64,000 nucleotides of DNA, from positions 992,001 through 1,056,000 of the forward strand of contig CAWAPS010000002.1 of the NCBI GenBank assembly GCA_963783945.1. Reading direction: 5' to 3'. The DNA is from CAWAPS01 sp963783945. Its GTDB lineage: Bacteria > Actinomycetota > Acidimicrobiia > Acidimicrobiales > Palsa-688. Shown one piece after another: positions 1 through 8,821 of this stretch (positions are counted from its first letter, which is position 1; the number at the start of each line of letters is the position of its first letter). The notes beneath the pieces were generated by a model. That model was not told where the DNA came from and searched no databases. It saw nothing but the letters and a program-made list of their open reading frames with translations. Made by a program: the position numbers and the translations under genes.

Positions 1-476
1 GCGTTCTCGAAACAGCTCATGGTCCGAAAGGCGCCCCCGCTGCCCCCAAACACATAACCATACGGGCGGTGCTCGCCGTACATCTCGCCGGCCAGAACCC
101 TCGAGTACCTCGCCACCGCCGCTGACGCCCGGTAACCGGAAATTGCCCAATCGTCGCCCGGAAACCGCTCGGCCCGGCCCTGGTTTGATTCGACGAAATA
201 TGCCCCGCTCGTCATAGCGAACGGCACCCAGCCGTGCGATCCGGGCATGAAGCCGCTGCTCACGGTGTGCTCGTTCCCAGGGACGGCGTACAAGGGATGA
301 AAGAAGCGGCCCTCGTAGCGCTCCGCCGGCGGGAAATGGATGGCAAAGCGGGTCTCGGTCCCTTCGAAGCCCCCATGGACGTAGCGATGACGAACCGGAT
401 CGTCCCTCCATTCGTCCACATCTACAAACGGTGCGTCGAACAGAGGGTCGCTCGTACCGAAATCGAATGCCTTCAT
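1..476 (-). CDS. Alpha/beta-hydrolase-like protein, N-terminal part (runs off the left edge)
   Basis: Reading the minus strand from an ATG at 476 gives an uninterrupted frame of 158 codons that continues past base 1, so only the N-terminal part is present. The translation begins MKAFDFGTSDPLFD and near the edge has VFGGSGGAFRTMS, a glycine-rich GGSGG turn like the nucleophile elbow of tannase- or esterase-type alpha/beta hydrolases. Upstream lies a hydrophobic, glycine-rich segment typical of the strands before that elbow. The ATG shares its A with the TGA of the oxidoreductase remnant upstream (TGATG), which suggests the two were once translationally coupled in one operon. Substrate and exact family cannot be named; a hydrolase or esterase role is an inference from one motif. 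Confidence 0.65.
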   Translation of the reverse strand, partial: MKAFDFGTSDPLFDAPFVDVDEWRDDPVRHRYVHGGFEGTETRFAIHFPPAERYEGRFFHPLYAVPGNEHTVSSGFMPGSHGWVPFAMTSGAYFVESNQGRAERFPGDDWAISGYRASAAVARYSRVLAGEMYGEHRPYGYVFGGSGGAFRTMSCFEN

Positions 477-862
477 CACGCCGTCCAGCCAAGCCGTCCC
501 GCCGAACGGTCAACCGGCCAAGGTGGCAAGAAGATCGGGGGTGCGGCGTAGCGGACCGGATAGTCGTGGCCCACCGGGAAGATCCCCGCCCCCAGAACCG
601 TCGCGGCCGCGTCGATCACGGCTCGGATCTGCTTTGCGACCGAGGATTCGCTCCCGACGATGGCGGCCTCCGCAGCGGTGTCTCGGCCACCCACGGCCAA
701 TATCCGCTCGTAGTGGGGCGAGGCCCCGTAGAGGGCGGAATACTGAACGAAAGCGGCGCGGGCTTCGTCGATGTCATCGTGCCGGGCGACGGGCAGGCCG
801 GCGACGCACTCGAGGGGCCGGGCGGCCTGGCTCGGCCGCGGCGGATCGGATGAGTGCCACAC
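476..862 (-). pseudogene. C-terminal remnant of an LLM-class F420-dependent oxidoreductase
   Basis: About 85 residues resemble the end of luciferase-like F420-dependent oxidoreductases: GLPVARHDDIDEARAAF, then a YGASPHYERIL segment and a closing DVAIVG-like stretch (EAAIVGSESSVAKQIRAV). Full proteins of this family are about 280-300 residues, so roughly the first two thirds, including the TIM-barrel cofactor face, are missing. In frame, a TAG lies about 14 codons upstream of the GTG at 862, so no longer protein is possible here. It ends by overlapping the start of the hydrolase at 476 by one base. I read it as a truncated dead gene left by a deletion or insertion upstream. Confidence 0.6.
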
Positions 863-865
863 CGA

Positions 866-1406
866 AAGTATACTGACAGCCAGCTATTCGCCGTGGCCGC
901 GGTCAACTGGTTCGCCTACCTCTGGGATGGCTTTGGCCCGCCAGTTCCTCTTTGTCCCACGAGTCAGCACCCGGAGTCCCTCTGCCTTGGTGAACGCCCG
1001 GAACATGGACTCGGATGTGTTCTGCCAGCGGGCGAAAGCGTCCGGAGAACACCGGGAGCAACGCTGCCGAACTGATGCACGCTCATCCCCGCGGGACCGG
1101 TAACGGGCGACGACGCTCGGCCAAACACCGAAGGGGCCGCCACATCGTGGTCGGCCAGCGAAGCTAGTCACGGAGGAAAACCCCCAGTCAGGTTGAGACG
1201 GGGAGATAGGCGCCTCACCCGACCGAGCCGCAGCCAGATGTCCTTTGCTCATTTACCGTTTGGACCGCCCATGCAAGCACGCTCAGCCTGAACAAATGGG
1301 ATCTTCGCCGGCGGGTAAAGACCGCCAGTCGCCCTCAATCGGCCTGCGGCAGTTACATCGCATAGGCTCGACGGAGGAGCTAGACGGGGACACTAAGGAG
1401 CAGACC
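866..1406. other. Gene-poor stretch before the SDR gene
   Basis: No frame on either strand gives a convincing protein. A short plus-strand segment near 854-930 starts MPHRKYTDSQLFAVAA, which weakly recalls the start of some HNH-type endonucleases but ends at once. The junction with the LLM remnant probably lies near 865. Confidence 0.4.
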
Positions 1407-2168
1407 GTGCGGGGACTAGACGGACGAGTGATTGTGGTCGCCGGAGCCGCCAGGTCAATCGGGGCTGCGTGCGCCCGACGACTCGCCAACGATGGAGCCA
1501 GGGTGGTCGTCGGTGACATCAACATAGCGGGCGCCGACCAGACCGCTCATGAGATCGAGAAGGCAGGCGGCACTGCCATCGCTGTTCAGTACGACCAAGG
1601 AGATGAGAGGTCGGTCGCCAGGCTCATCGCTCGAGCCAACGAGCACTTCGGTGGAATCAACGGTCTCCACGCCAACGCGGTTGACACCGACATGCTCGCA
1701 AGCGATCTTGACCTTCTGGAGATGGACGCCGCAGTGTGGGAAAAGACGCTTCGGGTTGGCCTGGTCGGCTACGCGTTTATGATTCGCGAAGTCCTCCCGC
1801 ATCTACTGGCCGCTGGAGGTGGCGGGATCGTCTGCACCTCCTCAGACTCCAGTCACGCCGGTGAGCCCACCCGGCCTGCTTATGCCGCCGCCAAAGCCGG
1901 GGTGAACACCCTGGTTCGCCATGTCGCCTCCCGCTGGGGCCGTGATGGGATCCGGGCCAACGCGATTTGCCCCTTCGCCGTCACCGAGATCGTCCGGGTC
2001 CACCTCGACCAGAGTTTTCTCGACAAGGCGCTCGAAGAAGGCCGCAGTCCTCGCCTCGGTGAACCAGACGACATCGCGTCTGCAGTCGCCTTCCTCCTCT
2101 CCGCCGAGGGTTCTTATGTAAATGGCCAAGTCTGGAGCGTCAACGGCGGCATGTACCTCCGAGGCTGA
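1407..2168 (+). CDS. SDR-family NAD(P)-dependent oxidoreductase
   Basis: A classical short-chain dehydrogenase/reductase of 253 residues, the usual family length. It has an N-terminal Rossmann motif (VVAGAARSIGAACAR, a variant of TGxxxGxG), the catalytic serine in CTSSDSS and the YxxxK pair in AYAAAKAG. The C-terminal part carries the family's GEPDDIASAVAFLLS segment. These enzymes oxidise or reduce alcohols and ketones with NAD(H) or NADP(H); the substrate is not evident. The frame is open from 1245, but the GTG at 1407 has an AAGGAG ribosome site six bases upstream (1395-1400) and gives the standard N-terminus, so it is preferred. It lies upstream of a broken Rieske dioxygenase on the same strand, suggesting a former catabolic pair. 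The nucleotide-binding motif has Ala and Ser in place of the usual Thr and Gly. Confidence 0.9.
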   Translation: MRGLDGRVIVVAGAARSIGAACARRLANDGARVVVGDINIAGADQTAHEIEKAGGTAIAVQYDQGDERSVARLIARANEHFGGINGLHANAVDTDMLASDLDLLEMDAAVWEKTLRVGLVGYAFMIREVLPHLLAAGGGGIVCTSSDSSHAGEPTRPAYAAAKAGVNTLVRHVASRWGRDGIRANAICPFAVTEIVRVHLDQSFLDKALEEGRSPRLGEPDDIASAVAFLLSAEGSYVNGQVWSVNGGMYLRG

Positions 2169-2347
2169 CCCACCTCGGCCGCCGTGCCTCCTCCGGACGC
2201 TAGTGCTCGTCAGCAGTTGAGACGTTGGTCATGGCCTTGACCAGATGACGACTCGGATGGTCGCCGCACCCTTGAGGCACGAAACTGCGCTATAAGGCTT
2301 GTAATAACATAAACCGGTGTTGCTGACTCCAGTCAATTGTAACTTCG

Positions 2348-2680
2348 CGAATCGGCGGGGCGCGAGGATGGGGAGTAGGTCCCAGGTGGGGCGGCCCGCT
2401 TGACCCGCTTGATCGGGTTGTTTGCTGCCTCGGCGGCGGCATTCGGGTGGTGGGCTTGGTGCCATGCGCTGATCTGATGTCGCCAGCGGATGAGGGTCCG
2501 GCTCAAGGAGTTGACTTCGATCGGATAGGACCGGCCGGCGAAATTGTGACCGAGGCGGGTGACGAACCCGACAGCGAGATGGGAGCCAGCGGTGCGAGCA
2601 TCCGGCCGGCGGACAGCCGTGGATCCTCGTCCTTTGGCGGCGAGGGAGTAGCAGCCCCGCTTTCTGTGTGTACGATTCAT
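2348..2680 (-). mobile_element. ISL3-family transposase, C-terminal remnant
   Basis: The minus strand encodes EVNSLSRTLIRWRHQISAW followed by AEAANNPIKRVKRAA, matching the C-terminal DDE region of ISL3 transposases (LxRTLxxW ... TEAxNxxIKxxKR). The ending GRPTWDLLPILAPRR appears in a second frame starting about 2399. Between IKRVKR and AGRPTWD about 16 codons that normally read like FxNYRIRALLY are absent. The fragment therefore has an internal deletion and a frame change and lacks everything before the last third of the enzyme. No clear terminal inverted repeats are visible. It sits between the SDR gene and the dioxygenase and probably marks an old insertion that split a catabolic cluster. 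Confidence 0.7.
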
Positions 2681-2709
2681 ATCCGGTAGCCCTTCACAGA
2701 GGAGCTGGA

Positions 2710-4183
2710 ATGACGATCCTCGACAAGCCGCCATACGTGGAGCCCGAGCATACGAAGGCCCCGCTCGAGCTTTCGGCGATGCCCGTGCCGTACGCGATGA
2801 CCCGCACCGACCGGGTGCCGGCCGAGCGCTATTACGACCCGGAGTTCTACGCCATGGAAAACGAGCTGCTCTGGCCGTGGGTGTGGCAGATGGCATGCTA
2901 TCTGGCGGAGATTCCCAATCCGGGCGACTACGTCACCTACGAGATCCTGGGCAAGTCGATCATCATCGTGCGCATCGACGCGACGACCGTGCGGGCCTTC
3001 CACAACGCCTGTCGCCACCGCGGCGTGGAGATCGTCGCAGAAGGCAACGGCAACGTCTTGAAGAGCGGCTTCACCTGTCCCTTCCACGGCTGGTGCTACG
3101 GCCTCGATGGGGCGAACACCTTCTTGTATCAGCCTGACCTGTTCGAGGAGTCCAACCGCCGCCCCGAGGACCTCGCCTTGGCCCCTTGCCGGGTCGACAC
3201 GTGGGGCGGATCGGCTTGGATCAACCTCGATGACAACGCCGCGCCGCTGCTCGAATGCATCGCCGAGTACGCGTCCTTCATGGACGCATGGAAGGTAGAG
3301 GGCCTCCGGCCGGAGTGGTGGCTCTCGTGTCGCATGCCGACCAATTTGGAAGCTTGCCATGGAGGCCTTCATGGAGGGCTACCACGTCATGCAGACACAC
3401 CCGCAGCTCTATCCCAAGACGCGTAGCCGCACCTTCTATCGAGACGTCACTCAAACCACGTCCTCCCCTGAGATCCGGGCAAAGCAGCGCTCGATGGGCC
3501 TTGGCCAGGGTGGAGAGTTCGATCCCCGCGATTTCATCGAGGCGCAGATCCGTTACATGCGCTTGAACAGCATTGGAATGGCCGGGATGACGCACGAAAA
3601 AGACGTGCGTATCGCTGAGGGGCTTCGCGGCCTCGAGCTGCCACGCGACTTTGGGAAGGCTGTCGACGTCTGGACGCGCACCCTCAACGACGAGATCATG
3701 GCCTGGAACGAGAACCAAGGTATCGATACGCCGGACCTCAACCACATCATGGCCAACGGGCAGTGGTCGTCGGTGAACTTCTGCTTCCCGAACTACTTCC
3801 TGCTACCGATGCTCTCGAGCTCATCGGCGTACCGCATCCGCCCTCTCGGGCCAGAGGAGTGCCTCTTCGAGCTGTGGTCGCTCACCCGCTACCCGCCGGG
3901 CCAAGAACCATCTGCGCTGCCGAGGCCCACGCCCATGGCACCCGACGATCCCCGCTGGCCTCCAATCCCAACTCAGGACTTCTCCAACTTGCCCCGCCAG
4001 CAGCGAGGGCTGCACGCCGAGGGCTTTGAGTACATGCGTCTCTCGAACGTGGTGGAGGGACTCATCGGCAACTACCACCGTCTGATTGACGGTTTCCTTG
4101 CCGCTCTGCCCGACAGTCAACTCGTGCCGGCAAGCCAGCATGTCGGCCGGTTCGAGATCGAAAGCCGGGAAATCGGGATCTAG
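2710..4183 (+). pseudogene. Rieske aromatic ring-hydroxylating dioxygenase alpha subunit, frameshifted
   Basis: The ATG at 2710 follows an AGGAG site (2700-2704). The first frame carries a Rieske [2Fe-2S] cluster motif, CRHRG at residues 101-105 and CPFHG at 123-127. At 3345-3347 the text reads AATTTGG where the family has AsnTrpLys (AATTGG), so one extra T shifts the frame just before the mononuclear iron site. The downstream frame continues with MEAFMEGYHVMQTHPQ, carrying the two iron-ligand histidines (about residues 225 and 230), and runs to a TAG at 4183. With one T removed the product is 490 residues. The family hydroxylates aromatic or related rings with electrons from a ferredoxin/reductase; neither partner nor a beta subunit is nearby. 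The break could be a true mutation or a sequencing error in a T run. Confidence 0.8.
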
Positions 4184-4442
4184 CACTGTCAACAGGCCAC
4201 GGTGAACCCCTAAGCAGGTTCCATGTGACCACCGCTTTTAGCCCGGCATCGCCTAAAGCAGGTCGCCTCGCCAGCTCCCTACCCGACCAACCTCAGACGG
4301 CCAGGACCCAGCCACCTATCGTAGATAGTCGCCAGAATCAGCTGGTCCTTGCTCGCGATCTACTGGTAAGAGATCTCCACAGCTATCAGCCCCTCCCAAC
4401 CCACTAGGAGCCGACTCTGGCCCCGGCGCTATTGTCCAAGGC

Positions 4443-4770
4443 ATGCACTGGACAGTGGGTGATGTCCGGATCTCGAAGGTCGTCGAGCACGAGTTTACAA
4501 TGTCGATGGACCAATTTCTCGTTGGTGCGACACCCGAGGTGGTTGCCCGACACCTTTGGCTGAAGCCCCATTTTGTGACCAACCACGGAGAACCGCGTAT
4601 CTCAGTCCATGCCCTGGGTATGGGAGTACTGGCGCGACAGCGATAGCCCGCAGCTGAACCTCGGGGATACCGTCCGTCCGGTGTTCGACGCAGGGCAGGT
4701 CGACCTGGTCGACGTCGACCACGTCGTGTGTGACGAGATCCGCCTCGAGCCATCGCCCGGCTACAATCCT
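4443..4770 (+). pseudogene. MBL-fold metallo-hydrolase with the metal-site core deleted
   Basis: The first piece, from ATG 4443, reads MHWTVGDVRISKVVEHE and then ATPEVVARHLWLKPHFV and ISVHAL, which matches the N-terminus of lactonase-type metallo-beta-lactamase-fold proteins. After about 4610 the similarity resumes in another frame with DTVRPVFDAGQVDLVDVDH and CDEIRLEPSPG, the region just before the family's third metal ligand. The HxHxDH motif that should lie between them is missing, so about 100 codons were deleted, and the gene stops where the convergent hydrolase gene begins to overlap. It cannot encode a working hydrolase. Confidence 0.65.
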
Positions 4771-5561
4771 TGCTCGTTCAGCCAGGCCGCACAGGCCTCG
4801 GCTACCTCTGGCCATCCGCTGTCGATCGTCAGGGAGTGGCCCCGGTCTTCGAACTCGACGAGGTTGGTCTTTGCCGGGGAGTGCCGGTATTGCTTGAGTG
4901 TCGACTTGGTGATGGATTCAGGGACGGTGTGGTCCTTGCCGCCCATGGTGAGCAAAAGCGGACCTCGGTCCGGGTTGTCGGTGTCGACCTTGTCGGGCGA
5001 GTGGGGCGACAGGCTGGCGGCCGCGGCCTCGAAGAGTGGCCGCCCGGGAGACGGGACGGCCCATTTCTGGTAGAGGTGGTTGGATTCCTGTTCGGAGATG
5101 GCGTTACCGAAGCTGTAGCGAAACTGCTCGGTAGTAAGTGACACCGACTTGTGCTTGTTGGCCGGGTTCTTGAACACCGGCAGCGTGGCGTGCAACGCGG
5201 AGAGCGGTAAGCGCAGCACTCCTTTGATCTGGGCGGCATCGATGCCGACGGCAGCCGCTCCCTTGTTCATCCCGAGCAGTTTCTCGACGATCATGCCCCC
5301 GAAGGAGTGCCCGATGAGAATGGGTGGGGCGGGAAGGGACTCGATGATGGCGGCGTAGTGGTCGGTCACGTCGTCGATGCCGTGGTTGGCGACGGTGTCC
5401 GGGTTGGCGCGGGCCAGCTCGACGGTGTCCTGGTCGCCGGGCCAGCCCGGGGCCATGGTGTCGTAGCCGGCTTCACCGAAGAAGTCCTGCCACGGCGCCC
5501 ACGACGTGGCGTGTAGCCACAAGCCGTGGATGAAGACCACCGGGTTCGCTTTCTGGGCCAT
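4761..5561 (-). CDS. Alpha/beta hydrolase
   Basis: A 266-residue protein with the alpha/beta hydrolase order intact: oxyanion HG (VVFIHGLWLH, residues 8-17), nucleophile elbow GHSFGG with Ser86, an acid in MGGKDHTVP and the histidine in EDRGHSL. No signal peptide is visible, so it is probably cytosolic. Start ATG 5561 fits the family N-terminus. The context does not identify the substrate, which could be an ester, lactone or epoxide. It converges on the deleted MBL-fold gene and overlaps its remnant by about 10 bases. Confidence 0.88.
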   Translation of the reverse strand: MAQKANPVVFIHGLWLHATSWAPWQDFFGEAGYDTMAPGWPGDQDTVELARANPDTVANHGIDDVTDHYAAIIESLPAPPILIGHSFGGMIVEKLLGMNKGAAAVGIDAAQIKGVLRLPLSALHATLPVFKNPANKHKSVSLTTEQFRYSFGNAISEQESNHLYQKWAVPSPGRPLFEAAAASLSPHSPDKVDTDNPDRGPLLLTMGGKDHTVPESITKSTLKQYRHSPAKTNLVEFEDRGHSLTIDSGWPEVAEACAAWLNEQGL

Positions 5562-6501
5562 CTCAACCTCGCTCTCGACGAACTGTCCTGAAGCGCGAGT
5601 ATGCCAGTCCCAGTCCCAGCTCTGTTTCGGCCGTCGATGATCCGCACGGCGCCCGCCCCAGCGACCAGGAAATGCGGCCAGAACGGCGCGATCACGTAGG
5701 CATTTAGAACTGCCGAAGCTGAAATCAGAGGGTGCTCAGACCGCACTCGGCGGGTCAAGCAATCTCGTTCGTTCCTGGGCTCGTACTACTAGTAGGTTCG
5801 CTCCCCTCAGACCCGAACTGCAGACAAGGCGCTCAGGCATCGACGGCCTGTTCCCAAATCTCGCCACCGAGTCGGGCGCTACCCACAGACGACGGTCAAC
5901 CGGGACGCGAACTAATGAACGAGTTGCTCGTCGCCGCCAACCCCGACCCGGGCTCCCCGCTACGTAGCTGCTGCGCCTCCCGCTGGTCGACGGGTTTCCC
6001 ACCCGCCACAGGCTTAGGGCCCGCCACGAAACAACTTGACGCAATTCTCTTGTAAACATGCATGTCGTGGCACAGGACTTGTTCCAAGTTGTTTCGTGGC
6101 GGGCCCTTAGCGGACATCACACCGGTGCCCCTCACGAAACCAACTAGTTCATTCCAATGCTAATCTGATCGCCCCACCGCTCGTGGTGACATTCGAACGA
6201 GAACGAGAGTTCGACCTCAAGGTCGGGCTGTAAGGGTCGGTGGCGGTCGCGATGTCCCTGATGAGGTAGCCATCGGGCCGATACCAGGCCCGCGCAGGAG
6301 TCCCAATGCAGCTCGGCGGCGGCGCTGGCGGCGTAGCGCCGCTCCTGCCACCTGAGCCGCCAGAGAAGGGTCGAGGCATCGACTAGGGGTTTCTACAGGC
6401 GCGACGGGCCCGCCGAGCCGCGAACGTGACTGAAGTAACGGTGGGCTCGCGCCCGGTCTGTCACCCGGGTACGAGCCAGACCCCGAAAGAAAGGAACGCT
6501 C
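5562..6501. other. 940-base non-coding stretch with a large inverted repeat
   Basis: No frame gives a recognisable product. The segment holds the inverted repeat at 6013-6110 (listed separately) and, just after it at about 6127-6144, a partial third copy of the arm (CACGAAACCAACTAG). The last 80 bases are the probable leader of the downstream hydrolase, with AAAGGA near 6490. Confidence 0.5.
6013..6110. repeat. MITE-like inverted repeat, 23-bp perfect arms
   Basis: Arms at 6016-6038 and 6085-6107 are exact reverse complements over 23 bases (AGGGCCCGCCACGAAACAAC plus TTG). The outer bases are nearly symmetric, CTT before the left arm and TTAG after the right. The 46-base interior has no reading frame and carries a small ACATGCATGT palindrome. 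Size and architecture suit a miniature inverted-repeat element or the joined ends of a lost insertion sequence. As RNA it would be a very strong hairpin, but no T-run follows it, so an intrinsic terminator is less likely. Confidence 0.7.
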
Positions 6502-7335
6502 ATGCCCAAAGTCACCGTCGGCCGGGAGAACTCCGCCGACATCGAGATCCACTACGAGGACCATGGGGCCGGCCAGCCCGTGGTGCTGATCCACGGCTAT
6601 CCGCTCAGCGGCCGGGCCTGGGACAGACAGGTCCCGGTCCTGCTGGCGGCCGGTTTTCGGGTCATCACCTACGACCGCCGCGGCTTCGGCCAGTCCAGCC
6701 AGCCGGTGGTCGGCTACGACTACGACACCTTCGCCGCCGACCTGGACAGCCTGCTGGACCACCTCGACCTACAGGATGCGGTGCTGGCCGGCCACTCGAT
6801 GGGCACCGGGGAGGTCACCCGCTACCTGAGCGCCTACGGCCCGGATCGGGTGGCCAAGGGAGTGCTGGTGTCGCCGATCCCGCCGTTCCTGCTGCAGACC
6901 AGCGACAACCCCGACGGGGTGCCGCAAAGCCTCTTCGACGGGTTCGTCGAGGCCGCCCAGACCGACATGCCGGCGTGGATGAAGAGCTTCCTGGACAACT
7001 TCTACAACGTCGATACCTTGCGCGGCACCCTGGTCAGCGACCAGGCCTACCAGGCCAGCTGGAACATCGCCGCCGGCGCCTCGGCCACCGCCGCGGTGGC
7101 CTGCATAACGACCTGGACCACCGACTTCCGGGCCGACCTGGACAAGATCGACGTTCCCATACTGGTAATTCAGGGCGACGCCGACCAGGTCTTGCCCCTT
7201 GACAAGACCGGCAAGCGGCTGCCCGGCCTGATCAACGACTTGCAGCTGGTAGTGATCGAGGGCGGCCCCCACGCCATCCCCTGGACCCACGCCGACCAAG
7301 TGAACCAGGCGCTGCTGAACTTTCTCCGCACCTGA
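6502..7335 (+). CDS. Alpha/beta hydrolase, non-heme haloperoxidase/chloroperoxidase-like
   Basis: A 277-residue protein with a complete catalytic set: VVLIHGYPLSGRAW near residue 30, nucleophile elbow GHSMG with Ser99, acid in QGDADQVLP and histidine in GGPHAIPW. The sequence style (YDRRGFGQSS, GHSMGTGEVTRYL, AWMKSFLDNFYN) is that of cofactor-free bromo-/chloroperoxidase-type hydrolases, which in practice act as esterases or perhydrolases. The ATG at 6502 follows AAAGGAA by a normal gap. The DUF4331-like gene starts 53 bases downstream on the same strand, so the two may be cotranscribed. Confidence 0.88.
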   Translation: MPKVTVGRENSADIEIHYEDHGAGQPVVLIHGYPLSGRAWDRQVPVLLAAGFRVITYDRRGFGQSSQPVVGYDYDTFAADLDSLLDHLDLQDAVLAGHSMGTGEVTRYLSAYGPDRVAKGVLVSPIPPFLLQTSDNPDGVPQSLFDGFVEAAQTDMPAWMKSFLDNFYNVDTLRGTLVSDQAYQASWNIAAGASATAAVACITTWTTDFRADLDKIDVPILVIQGDADQVLPLDKTGKRLPGLINDLQLVVIEGGPHAIPWTHADQVNQALLNFLRT

Positions 7336-7387
7336 CAACCAGCCACACCACCACTATCCACACAAATCAGCACTCAAGGGAGACACC

Positions 7388-8380
7388 ATGTCAAACCACT
7401 TCAGCGCCGACAAGCTCAGGTTCCCCGGCGATGACCGGCGTCTGGACTTGACGGACGTATTCGTATTCCAGCCATCGGACGACCCGGACCGGACGGTGCT
7501 GATCATCGACTCCAATCCGACCAGCGCCCCGCCCCCCATACCCGCGCCCACGACCGGTCCGGAGTTCCATCCCGACGCCGTCTACCGCATCAATGTCGAC
7601 AATGACGGCGACAACCAAGCCGACGTCGCCTTTACCTTCAGCTTCTCCTCGTTCCAGGAGGGCACGCAAACGGGAACGGCCTGGTACGCCACCGGCGACC
7701 AGGCCAGCCAGCCCGGCCCGGTCGGCGAGCGGCTCACCGACTCCCTCCAGGTCAGCTTCGACGGCACGCCCCGGCCCGTCCAGGCCGGCCCGATCCGGAT
7801 GTGCGCCGGGCTACGCAGCGACCCGTTCTTCGCCGACGTGGAGGGCGCCCTGCACGGCTTCCAGTGGACCGGCCACGACGACTTCGCCGACAACAACGTC
7901 GACTCCATCGCCCTAGAGGTACCGAGCGATCTGCTCGGTCCCGGCCCGGTCATCGGCATCTGGGCCACCATCAGCCTGCGCCGCGACGGCCAACTGGTCC
8001 AGATGGACCGCGGCGGGCACCCGACCATCAACCCGTTCATCAACCCCGACGGCGAGAAAAACCTCTACAACTCCCGCCAGCCAGTGGACGACGTGGCCAA
8101 CTACCTGGGGCCGTGGTCGAAAATCCTGGAATCCAGCGGCTACTCGCCCGAGGAGGCCAAGGCGGCCGCCCTGCAGGTGCTGCCCGACATCCTTCCTTAC
8201 GACCGCACCCAGCCCGCCGCCTACCCCAACGGCCGCGTCCTCACCGACGACGTCTACAGCACGCGATTCACCTGGCTCACCCGCGGCAAGGTCCCGCCCA
8301 GCGGCCTCAAGCCGCACGACGACCTGCAGCCCGAGTTCCCCTACCTCGGCGCGCCCAACCCCCCGAAGAACAGTTCCTGA
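7388..8380 (+). CDS. DUF4331-like protein
   Basis: A 330-residue protein with the conserved opening of DUF4331-type proteins: LDLTDVFVFQPSDDPDRTVL, then AVYRINVDNDGDNQADVAF. The acidic NDGDNQAD loop looks like a metal-binding or repeat-stabilising segment. No signal peptide is seen at the chosen ATG, which follows AAGGGAG (about 7376-7382). Function is unknown; relatives are often near redox or extracytoplasmic-stress genes. It probably forms a short transcription unit with the hydrolase 53 bases upstream. Confidence 0.7.
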   Translation: MSNHFSADKLRFPGDDRRLDLTDVFVFQPSDDPDRTVLIIDSNPTSAPPPIPAPTTGPEFHPDAVYRINVDNDGDNQADVAFTFSFSSFQEGTQTGTAWYATGDQASQPGPVGERLTDSLQVSFDGTPRPVQAGPIRMCAGLRSDPFFADVEGALHGFQWTGHDDFADNNVDSIALEVPSDLLGPGPVIGIWATISLRRDGQLVQMDRGGHPTINPFINPDGEKNLYNSRQPVDDVANYLGPWSKILESSGYSPEEAKAAALQVLPDILPYDRTQPAAYPNGRVLTDDVYSTRFTWLTRGKVPPSGLKPHDDLQPEFPYLGAPNPPKNSS

Positions 8381-8821
8381 ACCGAACAGACGCGGCGGGG
8401 TCCGCCGGCCGAGAACCAAGCAGACGGCAGTGCACGAAGTCCCTCGACCGAGCCGAACGCGGTTGGCTGGCAGAACCGGACCGTCGGCCGCACGCCGCAG
8501 CCAGCGTGGACGCATTCCGGCCACAGGGACATCTTATTTATCGCACCGCGCTGCGCCGATCCTTGACGTGGGCAAGAGTCACCAACGATCGTGAGGTTCG
8601 ATTGTCCGCGAAGGATGTCTGCACTGCCAAACGTGCTCTTGACCCGTCGAGCCCATCAAACGGCCCATCCCTTAACCCGAACTTGTCGGTTCGACACATC
8701 CACCGTTCCGGATGGCCGGAACAACCAGCCAGAGCCAACCTTGCGGGCGCGTCCATCTGGCCCCGGACGTGGCCGCCCTCGGGCCACTGCCCGTGAGCCA
8801 TGCACAAGGTTCTGGCAACGG
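8381..8821. other. Intergenic stretch between convergent genes
   Basis: About 440 bases between the DUF4331-like gene and the convergent redoxin gene. No supported coding frame, RNA gene or clear terminator hairpin was seen. Confidence 0.4.

Noticed and set aside
854..1075. HNH-endonuclease-like start (KYTDSQL)
   Set aside because: Similarity limited to about 25 residues, with no HNH core or ribosome site.
2710..4183. Programmed ribosomal frameshift in the Rieske gene
   Set aside because: There is no slippery heptamer or following pseudoknot evident; a simple extra T is the better reading.
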